64,000 nucleotides of DNA from Paracoccus sp. SCSIO 75233 (lineage in GTDB: Bacteria; Pseudomonadota; Alphaproteobacteria; Rhodobacterales; Rhodobacteraceae): assembly GCF_027912675.1 (NCBI RefSeq), contig NZ_CP115758.1, positions 124,001-188,000 on the forward strand, written 5' to 3'. The notes under the pieces were generated by a model, which was given only the letters and a program-made list of their open reading frames with translations, was not told the DNA's origin and ran no database searches. How positions within the stretch are numbered: the first letter of the stretch is position 1; the number at the start of each line of letters is the position of its first letter. This document shows, in pieces, positions 18,938-26,797 of the stretch. Both the position numbers and the translations under genes were made by a program.

Positions 18938-20110
18938 TCAGGTGAAGGCCGAGATCCCGAGAACCTCGCGCCCTATGATCAATGTCTGGATTTCCGATGT
19001 GCCTTCGGGGATCAGCCCGCCGCGCGTGTCGCGGAACAACCGTTCGACGGGGTAGTCGGTCGAATAGCCCAGCCCGCCGTGCGCCTGCAGCGCCATCGAG
19101 GCCACCTCATGCGCCGCCTCGCTGGCATAGAGCTTGGCAATCGAGCATTCCTTGCGCCCAGGCAGACCCGCGTCCAGCGCTTGGGCGGCACGGTCAGTCA
19201 ACGCGCGCGCCGCTTCGGTGCGGATGGTCATGTCGACGATCAGCTTCTGCACCAGCTGATAGCTTCCGATCACGTTGCCGAACTGCTTGCGCGTCTTGAC
19301 GTAATCGGTGGACAGGTCCAACGACCGCTGCGCCGCGCCCACCGCGCCCGCCGCCACGTTGAGCCGGCCATAATTCAACCCCGTAAGGATCGCCTTGAGG
19401 CCCTTTCCCGCAGGACCCAACAGGTTTTCCTTTGGCACCTTTGCGTCTTGAAAGGCCAGCTGCGATGTCGCGGTGGCCTTGATGAACATCGTGCCCACCC
19501 GCGAAGCTTCGAAATCGGTCTCCTCGAGGTCCACGATGAACAGACTCAGATCGCCATCACAGCCTTCCGTGAATGTCCGTGCCACCAGGATTCCGACCCG
19601 GCCGTTGACGCCGTTCGTCGTCCACAGCTTGCCGCCATTGATCAGCCAGTGGTCGCCCTTGTCCTCGGCGCGGGTCTGCACCGAGGCAACATCAGAGCCG
19701 TGGTCGGGTTCGGTGATCCCCACCCAGACCGGCATCTGGCCAGCCATGACGGGTTTCAGCCACTTTTCCTTCTGGCGCGCATCGCCCAGGTGGTGGAACA
19801 GTGCGATCACGATGTTCACGGTGTTGAGCAGAACCCGGAGTGAAAGCCAGCGGTATCCTGCTTCCTCCATCATCATCGCCCAGGTGCGATAGCTGAGGCC
19901 GTAGCCACCGGCCTCTTCCGAGAGAAGCCCGCCAAGATAGCCGAACTGGCGTAGCTCGCCCATTATCGCCCAGGGCAGATCGCCCGTCGCCTCGCATTGC
20001 GAGATGCGCTCTTCGGTCAGCTCGCGCGCCATGAAGCCCCGGATGCTGTCTCGCAGCATCCGCGTCTCTTGATCCTCGACACAGGCGGAGGCCGGGACAT
20101 GTTTAGCCAT
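18938..20110 (-). CDS. Acyl-CoA dehydrogenase (EGT-type base)
   Basis: A 390-aa ACAD starting at ATG 20110 (MAKHVPASACVEDQ), overlapping the SDR stop by a few bases; a longer open frame upstream lies inside the SDR gene. It keeps the canonical catalytic Glu (PEGTSEIQTLIIGRE, E369), VGITEPDHGSDVAS, and MALQAHGGLGYSTDYPVER. It is predicted to dehydrogenate the CoA ester made by the adjacent ligase. It differs clearly from the second ACAD of the same operon (11727-12881), which suggests different substrates or two rounds of oxidation. Confidence 0.94.
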   Translation of the reverse strand: MAKHVPASACVEDQETRMLRDSIRGFMARELTEERISQCEATGDLPWAIMGELRQFGYLGGLLSEEAGGYGLSYRTWAMMMEEAGYRWLSLRVLLNTVNIVIALFHHLGDARQKEKWLKPVMAGQMPVWVGITEPDHGSDVASVQTRAEDKGDHWLINGGKLWTTNGVNGRVGILVARTFTEGCDGDLSLFIVDLEETDFEASRVGTMFIKATATSQLAFQDAKVPKENLLGPAGKGLKAILTGLNYGRLNVAAGAVGAAQRSLDLSTDYVKTRKQFGNVIGSYQLVQKLIVDMTIRTEAARALTDRAAQALDAGLPGRKECSIAKLYASEAAHEVASMALQAHGGLGYSTDYPVERLFRDTRGGLIPEGTSEIQTLIIGREVLGISAFT

Positions 20111-20852
20111 ATCGCCCCCCGGTGATGTGAAGCGTCTCGCCCGAGATGTATTCCGCCGCATCCGAGGCGAGGAACACCACGCCGTTGGCGATGTCGCGTT
20201 CGTTGCCAAGGCGCTGCACGGTATTCATTGCCAGAGCGCGCGACTTTATCCGGTCGTAGTTTGGAAGCGCCTCGATCATCTCGGTGGCGATGAACCCCGG
20301 CGCGATGGCATTTACGGTGACATTGAAGCGCCCCTGTTCCATCCCCAGCGCCCGGGTGAAGCCGATGATGCCGGCCTTGGCGGCGGCATAGTTGGTCTGT
20401 CCCGGATTGCCGAGATAGGCGCGAGAGGAGATGTTGATCACCCGGCCCCACTTCTGTTCCATGAAGTACGGCACCACGGCGCGCGAGCAGGTATAGGCAC
20501 CCTTCAGGATCACGCCCACAACAGCGTCCCAGTCCTGTTCGGGCATCTTGGTGATGTAGTTGTCGCGCGGAAATCCGGCATTGTTGACCAGGATGTGGAC
20601 GGCGCCAAATGCTTCGATCGTGCGCGAGACGAGGGCTTCGACCTGTGCCTCGTTCGTGACATCGCAGACCACGCCGATCGCGTCGTATCCGTCGGCCTCA
20701 AGAGCGGCGCGGGTGGCTTCTGTGGTTTCGGGGTCGATATCGGTGATCACCACCTTCGCCCCCTCTTCGGCCAGCGCGCGGGCGGTCACTGCGCCGATCC
20801 CGCGACCCGATCCGGTGACGATAGCCACCTTGTCCTTTAGTCCCAGTTCCAA
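20103..20852 (-). CDS. Short-chain dehydrogenase, FabG-like
   Basis: A 249-aa classical SDR with TGSGRGIG for NAD(P) binding, NNAG, and the catalytic Ser (INISSRAYLG), Tyr and Lys (TNYAAAK). A C-terminal SGETLHITGGRYG completes the fold. In this operon it most likely oxidises the 3-hydroxyacyl-CoA produced by MaoC to a 3-oxoacyl-CoA, or reduces in the reverse sense. Asp in VVITDIDPE after the second strand favours NAD over NADP. It is 19 bp downstream of the TRAP large permease and overlaps the ACAD. Confidence 0.93.
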   Translation of the reverse strand: MELGLKDKVAIVTGSGRGIGAVTARALAEEGAKVVITDIDPETTEATRAALEADGYDAIGVVCDVTNEAQVEALVSRTIEAFGAVHILVNNAGFPRDNYITKMPEQDWDAVVGVILKGAYTCSRAVVPYFMEQKWGRVINISSRAYLGNPGQTNYAAAKAGIIGFTRALGMEQGRFNVTVNAIAPGFIATEMIEALPNYDRIKSRALAMNTVQRLGNERDIANGVVFLASDAAEYISGETLHITGGRYG

Positions 20853-20871
20853 GTTACGCTCCTTCAGGTTG

Positions 20872-22161
20872 TCAGTATTCGCCCGAGAACACGGTTACGA
20901 TCTCGGGAAAGAATGCGATCAGGGCCAAGACCGCGAACTCGGCCAGCACGAAAGGCAGCACCCCGACAAAGACCCGTTTAAGAGGTACGCCGGTGATCGA
21001 GCTGGCGACGAAAACGTTCATTCCGATTGGGGGGGTAATCAGCCCGATTTCGACCGTTTTGGTCACCAGGATGCCGAACCAGATCGGCGAATAGCCAAGC
21101 TCCATGACCATTGGAAAGACGATCGGCATGGTCAGGATCAGGATCGCCAGCTGATCCATCACGCAGCCCAGCAGGATGTAGATCAGGATCAGGATTAAAA
21201 TCACCACGCCCGGCCCGATCTCAAGCCCTTGCACGTACGAAACCAGCGCCTGCGGTGCCATGGTCAGGGTGACAAAATAGCCGAAAATGTGCGCCCCGAT
21301 AATAATGGTGAAGATCATTGCAGTCGGGCGCGTTGTACGTTCGAGCGCCCCCATGAATTCGCGCCAGCCCATACGTCTGAGCAACACGGCGGCAATCATG
21401 ATCGCGCCAAAGCAGCCGACCGCGGCGGCTTCGGTCACGGTGACAGCGCCAGAATAAATCCCGGCCACGACAAAGACGAACAGCAGAACCACCGGCCAGA
21501 TGTCGCGCAGTGACGCGAAGCGCTCACGCCACCCATGGCTTTGCACTGGTGGCGCCAGATCGCGGTTCAGCGTCGCCCAGACCATCGTGATCCCGGCAAA
21601 GCTGAGCGCGGTAATGAGACCCGGCAGAATGCCGGCAATGAACAGCCCGCCGATCGAGGTTTCGGTGATGATACCGTAAACCATCAGCACAACCGAAGGC
21701 GGGATCATGATCGACAACGTCCCGGCGGCCGCAACCGTGCCTACGATCATGCCGCGGTCATAGCCATATTTCTCAGCCTCGGGCGCGACGGTGCGCGCCA
21801 TCGTGGCCGTCGCCGCGGTGGACGAGCCCGAAACCGCCCCGAAGCCTGCGCTGGTAAAGACCGTGGCCACGGCCAGTCCGCCGGGCAAATGGCCCACCCA
21901 CCTGTTGGCGGCGCGGAACATGTCCGACGAAATCCGACTGGCCGACAGGATCTCGGCCATCAAGATGAACAAGGGAATGGCGGTCAACAGCCAAGAGGCG
22001 GTGTTGCGATACGGGGCCACCGACAGGATGCCGAGCGCCAGATTGAGCCCGCCGATCAGATACAGGCCGACGGTGCCGGCGATGCCCATCGCGAAGCCTA
22101 TCGGCATCCCGACGACGAGAAGCCCCGCCAGCAATAGCGACACAGGTGCAAGAAATTCCAT
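20872..22161 (-). CDS. TRAP transporter large permease (DctM family)
   Basis: A 429-aa membrane core subunit with about 12 hydrophobic segments. Hallmarks are GAVSGSSTAATATMART, MIPPSVVLMVYG and TPPIGMNVFVAS. It closely parallels the permease at 5322-6608 but is distinct in sequence. It is the third gene of the operon from 23788, 2 bp after the small permease, and leads straight into the SDR-ACAD-ligase genes, so transport and catabolism are transcribed together. Confidence 0.95.
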   Translation of the reverse strand: MEFLAPVSLLLAGLLVVGMPIGFAMGIAGTVGLYLIGGLNLALGILSVAPYRNTASWLLTAIPLFILMAEILSASRISSDMFRAANRWVGHLPGGLAVATVFTSAGFGAVSGSSTAATATMARTVAPEAEKYGYDRGMIVGTVAAAGTLSIMIPPSVVLMVYGIITETSIGGLFIAGILPGLITALSFAGITMVWATLNRDLAPPVQSHGWRERFASLRDIWPVVLLFVFVVAGIYSGAVTVTEAAAVGCFGAIMIAAVLLRRMGWREFMGALERTTRPTAMIFTIIIGAHIFGYFVTLTMAPQALVSYVQGLEIGPGVVILILILIYILLGCVMDQLAILILTMPIVFPMVMELGYSPIWFGILVTKTVEIGLITPPIGMNVFVASSITGVPLKRVFVGVLPFVLAEFAVLALIAFFPEIVTVFSGEY

Positions 22162-22163
22162 AC

Positions 22164-22733
22164 TCAGCCAATCCGATCCGAAGCGCCGCGAAGGTGCTGA
22201 ACGTCACCCGCCGCATTTACGAGAAGGCGCAGAACGATCAGCACGCAGCCAATCGGCGCAATCACAAGCGTGGTGACGAGAGGCGCGTCGATGTCGCCGG
22301 ATGTGCGATATCCGAAGTCCCACGCCTTAAGCGCCTCGCGCGAGGCACCGTAACAGATCAGCGCAAAAAACGCGGCCGCTGCCAATCGCAAGACGACATT
22401 GAAACCGGCCCGCAGCCCTTCGGGCAGAGCATCAAACACTATCCCCACTCGCACGTGGCCATCATACATTTCCAGATAGCTCAGGCTTCCGAACACGATG
22501 ATGGGCATCAGATATAGCTCTGTAGCGCCAATGACCCCTTCGATCGGGTCATTCAGGATATAGCGCGTAAAGACCTGTATGAGGATCAGCACCAGCATGA
22601 CCATCATCGCAGCGCGCGACAGCCAGTTCATCCCGGTATCCACCCGGTCCATCGCTCGGCCCAGAGGACCGTGCAATCCAACTCTCGGCGACGGCACGGC
22701 GTCCTCTCGGGGATCAAGATCGTGACGGGACAC
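22164..22733 (-). CDS. TRAP transporter small permease (DctQ family)
   Basis: A 189-aa four-helix membrane protein. Hydrophobic segments lie at about residues 38-58, 70-92, 108-128 and 150-170, with the DctQ-type LIQVFTRYILNDPI after helix 1 and a charged N-terminal extension of about 35 residues. It lies between the binding protein (11 bp) and the large permease (2 bp). Confidence 0.92.
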   Translation of the reverse strand: MSRHDLDPREDAVPSPRVGLHGPLGRAMDRVDTGMNWLSRAAMMVMLVLILIQVFTRYILNDPIEGVIGATELYLMPIIVFGSLSYLEMYDGHVRVGIVFDALPEGLRAGFNVVLRLAAAAFFALICYGASREALKAWDFGYRTSGDIDAPLVTTLVIAPIGCVLIVLRLLVNAAGDVQHLRGASDRIG

Positions 22734-22744
22734 GGTTGCGCGCC

Positions 22745-23788
22745 TTACTGCGTCTGGTGCTTTTCGATGTTCGCACGAAACATCTCCAGCACTTCGCCCG
22801 CAGGCAGTCCGCGCTCTTGCAGACCAGAGACCCAGGCATCGAACACCGGCGCTGTGGCCGATTTGACCTTTTCGCGCTGCGCTTCATCCAGAACGATGAC
22901 CTCGATACCGCTGTCCCGCATCTTGTCCTCAAGCTCGGCGGCCGATCGGTCGGTTTCTTCGGCAACTCGCTGCATCGCCTCCTGCGACGCCTGTTGAATG
23001 GCCTGTTGATGCTCTGGCGACAGATCCTGCCAGACCTCCTCGCGGATCGCGTAGGGCGCCCAATACACAAAAACATCCAGACCCAGAACGGCGGTATCGA
23101 TTACCTCGTCCAGCTTGTAGGAATAGATGCTGGTGGTGGGAAAGATCGTGCCGTCGACGGTGCCGGTGCGGATGGCCTGATAGGTTTCCGGGCTGGGAAT
23201 ATCAACCGGCGCGCCCCCTAGGGCCTTGACCGACTCCGCCATGTTCCCGGCAATGGTTTTCAGTTTCAGCCCTTTGATGTCATCAATGCCGCTAACATCC
23301 TGGTCGCGGGTGAACAGGTTGTAGGTCGAGGTCATTACACCCCAGACTGGGCGCATCCCGTTGGCCAGGAAGTCGTTTTGCAGGATCGGATCCGACGTCA
23401 CCGTTTCAAAAAAAGCGGGCGTCCCGACAACGCTCTGCGAGAAAAGGCCAGGAAGCGTGTGCACGCCCGCCAGCGGCATCGTGCCCCCGTTATAGGCCGG
23501 CGGAACATAGCCGATGTCCACCACGCCTGTCTGCACCATCGAGAACATATCGCGCAGCGAACCCAACTGACCGGCACCGAAATACTGAAACTTGACCTCG
23601 CCATCGGTCAGCTCGGTTACGCGGTCCATCCAGTAGGTGGTGCCGGTCTCGACGATGTAGTGGCCGGGCGGAAAGGTATCTGCAACCTTGAGTGTCACTT
23701 CGGCCGCCGCAATTTGCGGCATCGTTCCGACCGCGATCACCAGCGCCGCCCCTGCGGCAAACCGATCGAGTTTTGTGTTTCTTGTCAT
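22745..23788 (-). CDS. TRAP solute-binding protein (DctP family)
   Basis: A 347-aa periplasmic receptor and first gene of the 11-gene operon. The start is ATG 23788 after GGGAGGAAG; a longer frame to 23848 lacks a signal peptide at its start. The signal sequence is visible (FAAGAALVIAVGTMPQIAAAE). At the position of the carboxylate-binding Arg of characterised DctP proteins the sequence is GLKLKTIAGN, with Lys in place of the Arg seen in the window's other DctP proteins (GLKIRSTGG, GVKLRTGG). This may mark a different ligand class. Confidence 0.93.
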   Translation of the reverse strand: MTRNTKLDRFAAGAALVIAVGTMPQIAAAEVTLKVADTFPPGHYIVETGTTYWMDRVTELTDGEVKFQYFGAGQLGSLRDMFSMVQTGVVDIGYVPPAYNGGTMPLAGVHTLPGLFSQSVVGTPAFFETVTSDPILQNDFLANGMRPVWGVMTSTYNLFTRDQDVSGIDDIKGLKLKTIAGNMAESVKALGGAPVDIPSPETYQAIRTGTVDGTIFPTTSIYSYKLDEVIDTAVLGLDVFVYWAPYAIREEVWQDLSPEHQQAIQQASQEAMQRVAEETDRSAAELEDKMRDSGIEVIVLDEAQREKVKSATAPVFDAWVSGLQERGLPAGEVLEMFRANIEKHQTQ

Positions 23789-23821
23789 GGCAGTCTTCCT
23801 CCCTGTGGCGTTGTCGATCAG

Positions 23822-23835
23822 CGCACCATGGTGCG
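23822..23835. promoter_or_regulatory. Perfect 14-bp palindrome upstream of TRAP operon
   Basis: CGCACCATGGTGCG is a perfect palindrome 34 bp upstream of the DctP start at 23788, in the likely leader or promoter of the 11-gene operon. It could be an operator. A separate element, ACACATATATGCG, lies about 50 bp further upstream (near 23887) and shares GCATATA (on its complement) with the dyad in front of the IclR gene at 27601. Confidence 0.35.
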
Positions 23836-23848
23836 GTGAACCGGTCAA

Positions 23849-24007
23849 TGTTTATGGGTGGCCGGGAGCGCAACTGTCGCGAGATCACACATATATGCGA
23901 ATACGCGAACTGAATCCGCGGCGACGCAACAGAGAAGATCGAACGCCAATCGTGGGTGGGAATCTCCAGCGCTTTCACGGCCGAAAGAAAGGATTCCGTG
24001 GCCTGCC
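23849..24007. other. Left flank of IS66, former intergenic DNA
   Basis: No gene is recognised here. Removing the IS66 and one target copy joins this stretch to 26503-26797, giving about 450 bp that once separated the IclR gene from the TRAP operon. A frame open across the junction does not look like a protein family. Confidence 0.5.
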
Positions 24008-24015
24008 GATCAACA
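24008..24015. repeat. IS66 target-site duplication, left copy
   Basis: GATCAACA directly precedes the left inverted repeat and is repeated exactly at 26495-26502 after the right one. Eight bp is the usual duplication length for IS66 elements. Confidence 0.95.
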
Positions 24016-24037
24016 GTAAGCGGCGGCTGCGCCCCAC
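24016..24037 (+). repeat. IS66 left terminal inverted repeat
   Basis: This 22-bp end starts GTAAGCGGCGGCTGCG. It pairs with the complement of 26473-26494 with two mismatches (positions 11 and 14). Confidence 0.95.
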
Positions 24038-24088
24038 GTTGTAGATGAGCTCCGGCACTGCGAGGTGATATCCATCTCATGATGGGGA

Positions 24089-24508
24089 GTGTGTTTCGCA
24101 ATGTGCGCGACAAATTCGTTTCTCAGATCTCTGGGCGTCGAGATCTACGGGTCAGGTCATCGGCGCTGGCCGGACGACGTGAAGGCTCGCGCTGTGGCAG
24201 AGACTTTGGAGCCGGGAGCGACCGTGAATGCGATTGCCGAGCGATATGACATCCGCCCAAACCAGCTCTCGGCTTGGCGGCGTCTGGCAAAGCAGGGCCA
24301 GCTGGTTCTTCCTCCGGCGGAACTCGGAGAGCCGGTCTTCGCGCCTCTGGTCATTTGCGATCCGACTGAGACGCCCGAGCTTTCCGACGCGAAGCCCCAG
24401 CAGGTGATCCGGATCGTCAAGGGAACAACCCGGATCGAGCTGTCTTCTGACACGTCGGCAGGTCAGATCGCCGCGATCGTGCGCACTCTGGAAGCGCCTG
24501 CATGCTGA
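24089..24508 (+). CDS. tnpA: IS66 accessory protein TnpA
   Basis: A 139-aa IS66 Orf1 protein with a helix-turn-helix region: RRWPDDVKARAVAETLEPGA followed by TVNAIAERYDIRPNQLSAWR. It is required with TnpB for transposition of this family. The listed start is GTG 24089; an ATG at 24101 is possible. It overlaps tnpB by 7 bp. Confidence 0.92.
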   Translation: MCFAMCATNSFLRSLGVEIYGSGHRRWPDDVKARAVAETLEPGATVNAIAERYDIRPNQLSAWRRLAKQGQLVLPPAELGEPVFAPLVICDPTETPELSDAKPQQVIRIVKGTTRIELSSDTSAGQIAAIVRTLEAPAC

Positions 24509-24855
24509 TGCCGTCTCAAGGGGTCCGCATCCTGGTGGCGACGAAGCCGGTAGACTTCCGCAAGGGGCATGATGGACTGGCAGCCTTGGTGCAGTCGACC
24601 TTGACCGAAGATCCGTTCACCGGGACGGTCTTTATCTTTCGGGCGAAGCGCGCAGACCGGATGAAGATCCTGTTCTGGGACGGCAGCGGTCTCGTCATGG
24701 CCTACAAACGGCTGGAGGAGAGCACCTTCACCTGGCCCGCGATCCGGGATGGTGCGATGACCCTGAATCGCGCCCAGTTCGAGGCGCTGTTCGCCGGGCT
24801 GGACTGGCGGCGGGTGCGGTCTCTGGAGACGCGCGCCCCCGCTGTGGCAGAGTGA
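24502..24855 (+). CDS. tnpB: IS66 accessory protein TnpB
   Basis: A 117-aa IS66 Orf2 family protein, typical in length. The signature VDFRKGHDGLAALV, the FRAKRADRMKILFWDGSGL stretch and the LFAGLDWRRV end are family hallmarks. Its biochemical role is not established. It starts at ATG 24502 inside the end of tnpA, implying coupled translation; tnpC follows after 54 bp. Confidence 0.96.
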   Translation: MLMPSQGVRILVATKPVDFRKGHDGLAALVQSTLTEDPFTGTVFIFRAKRADRMKILFWDGSGLVMAYKRLEESTFTWPAIRDGAMTLNRAQFEALFAGLDWRRVRSLETRAPAVAE

Positions 24856-24909
24856 CTCAGGGCGGGGAAAGCCGGCCTGACAAACGCAGGAGCGGGATAT
24901 GATGCCGCC

Positions 24910-26466
24910 ATGTCCAGCGCCCTATCCCTCGACCTGTCGGCCATTCCGGAAGACCAGCGTGACGCTGTTCTGGCCGTCCTGCGCGAGCGTGATGCACTCA
25001 GGGAAGCCAACAAGCGCCTCGAGCACCTCGTCGCCGAACTGAACCAGGTCGTGCATGGCAAAAGGTCCGAGAAACTGAGTGAGGACGAGCGGCAGCTGGC
25101 CTTCGAAGATCTGGAAACTGCCGTCGTCGAGGCAGAGGCCCAGCAGGATGAAGACGCCACGGCCTCGTCCGGTCCGCGGCGATCCAAGGTCGCCCGCCGC
25201 AATCGGGGCAATCTGCCTGAGAGCCTCCCCCGGATCGAGCAGATGATCGAGCCGGCCAGCCTGGAGTGTCCCTGCGGCTGCGGCACGATGCACCGGATCG
25301 GCGAGGACCGCAGCGAGCGGCTGGACATCGTGCCGGCCCAGCTCCGCGTCATCGTGACGGTTCGACCCAAGTATGCCTGCCGTGCCTACGCCGAAGGGGT
25401 CACCCAGGCGCCAGCCCCTGCCTTCCTGATCGAGGGCGGGCTGCCGACCGAGGGCGCCATTGCGTATGTGCTCGTCGCCAAGTTCGCCGACCATTTGCCT
25501 CTCTATCGCCAGAGCCAGATCCTCGCGCGTTCCGGGATCGACCTTCGGCGCAGCACGCCCGCCGATTGGGTCGGCACCGCGGCCTTCCACCTTGCCCCGG
25601 TGGTCGACCGGCTCGCCGAGCACCTGAAGGGCTCGGGCAAACTCTTCATGGACGAAACGACGGCGCCGGTTCTGGAGCCCGGGCGAGGCAGGACGAAGAC
25701 TGGCTTCCTCTGGGCGCTGGCCCGAGATGATCGGGGCTGGGGCGGCGATGACCCGCCCGGCGTGGTCTTCACTTACCGCCCGAGCCGCGCCGGCGTGAAC
25801 GCGGAGCAGATCCTGCAGGGCTTCGACGGCATCCTGCAGCTGGACGGCTATCCCGGCTACGATCGGCTGACGCGCCCCTCGCGCAAGGGCGGCGCGCCGA
25901 TCACGGTTGCGCACTGCTGGGCACATGCCCGCCGGAAGCTGAAGGAAGTCTTCGACCGTGATGGATCGGAGATCGCCGCCGAGGGGCTGCGCCGGATCGC
26001 CGAGTTCTACCGGATCGAAACCGAGATCCGCGGCATGGGACCGGGACAGCGCCTGTCGGCGAGACAGACACGCACCGCGCCGCTGGTGGCCCAGTTCGGC
26101 GAATGGTTGCAGAGCCAGCGCCGCCGGATCTCCGCCAAGTCCCGCCTCGGAGAGAAACTCGCCTATATCCACCGGCAGTGGGACGGGCTACAGACCTTCC
26201 TGCAGGACGGACGCGTCGAGATCGACTCCAATGCCGTGGAGAATCTCATCAGGCCGATCGCCCTGACGCGGAAGAACGCACTCTTCGCCGGCCACGACGA
26301 AGGTGGTCGGACCTGGGGCCGCATCGCCTCGCTCATCGCCACAGCAAAGATCAACGAAATCGTACCCTTTGTCTATCTCAAGGCGACGCTCGAGGCGATC
26401 GCGGCAGGGCATCCCGCGAACCGGATCGACGAGTTGCTACCCTGGAACTTCAAGCCGTCGAGCTGA
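24910..26466 (+). CDS. tnpC: IS66 transposase TnpC
   Basis: A 518-aa DDE transposase. It has an N-terminal leucine-zipper-like segment (about residues 25-55), a Cys-rich zinc-binding segment (LECPCGCGTMHRIG), and the catalytic core: Asp in LFMDETTAP, Asp in LQLDGYPGYDRL, and Glu in SNAVENLIRP. In the second half of the zinc segment the sequence is KYACRAYAEGV, where family members usually have a second Cys at the Tyr position; this may weaken the zinc site. The frame is complete. It ends 6 bp before the right inverted repeat. Confidence 0.97.
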   Translation: MSSALSLDLSAIPEDQRDAVLAVLRERDALREANKRLEHLVAELNQVVHGKRSEKLSEDERQLAFEDLETAVVEAEAQQDEDATASSGPRRSKVARRNRGNLPESLPRIEQMIEPASLECPCGCGTMHRIGEDRSERLDIVPAQLRVIVTVRPKYACRAYAEGVTQAPAPAFLIEGGLPTEGAIAYVLVAKFADHLPLYRQSQILARSGIDLRRSTPADWVGTAAFHLAPVVDRLAEHLKGSGKLFMDETTAPVLEPGRGRTKTGFLWALARDDRGWGGDDPPGVVFTYRPSRAGVNAEQILQGFDGILQLDGYPGYDRLTRPSRKGGAPITVAHCWAHARRKLKEVFDRDGSEIAAEGLRRIAEFYRIETEIRGMGPGQRLSARQTRTAPLVAQFGEWLQSQRRRISAKSRLGEKLAYIHRQWDGLQTFLQDGRVEIDSNAVENLIRPIALTRKNALFAGHDEGGRTWGRIASLIATAKINEIVPFVYLKATLEAIAAGHPANRIDELLPWNFKPSS

Positions 26467-26472
26467 ACTCCG

Positions 26473-26494
26473 GTGGGGCGTAGACGCCGCTTAC
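26473..26494 (-). repeat. IS66 right terminal inverted repeat
   Basis: Read on the minus strand this 22-bp end begins GTAAGCGGCGTCTACG and matches the left end at 20 of 22 positions. Confidence 0.95.
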
Positions 26495-26502
26495 GATCAA
26501 CA
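26495..26502. repeat. IS66 target-site duplication, right copy
   Basis: GATCAACA, an exact copy of 24008-24015. Confidence 0.95.
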
Positions 26503-26644
26503 CGATGATGGTCGGCCTCTTTCGCGGCGCCTCTCTTCAAGCCGGTATTCTTGGGGCGGGCCGAAACCGTGGTCGCACTGCTCTGGGCAGCGCATCCTAC
26601 ACCGCCCGGCCTTCGGGGATGCCGGTGCTAACGACGCCCCGCCG

Positions 26645-26668
26645 GTCAGGCTCAACCTTGAGCCTGAC
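26645..26668. repeat. Perfect 11-bp hairpin in IS66 right flank
   Basis: GTCAGGCTCAA and TTGAGCCTGAC form a perfect inverted repeat around a 2-bp centre. It lies 130 bp beyond the 3' end of the IclR gene at 26798 (minus strand) in DNA with no recognised gene (26503-26797). There is no adjacent T-run. It could be a transcription end signal for the IclR gene or a protein-binding site. Confidence 0.5.
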
Positions 26669-26797
26669 GCGAAGAGGCTATTTCCGCCGCCTGAAAACGG
26701 ACCCTGACATTGGCAAGTGGCGCGTTTCGTCCGCGCCCCCCAAGTCCCGTCTTCGTCAAGCCGGGCCATTTTTTACGGCGCTGGCTGATCCAGGCGG

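Larger units (their letters stand above)
24016..26494 (+). mobile_element. Complete IS66-family insertion sequence (2479 bp)
   Basis: The element has 22-bp terminal inverted repeats matching at 20 of 22 positions (24016-24037 and 26473-26494; both begin GTAAGCGGCG) and three genes in the standard IS66 order. It is bounded by perfect 8-bp direct repeats GATCAACA. All three reading frames are intact, so the copy looks recent and possibly active. It inserted between the IclR regulator gene and the large TRAP-ligase operon, without breaking a recognised gene. Confidence 0.97.

Noticed and set aside
24922..26172. 416-codon open frame antisense to the IS66 transposase
   Set aside because: The plus-strand transposase has a full DDE motif; the antisense frame has none.
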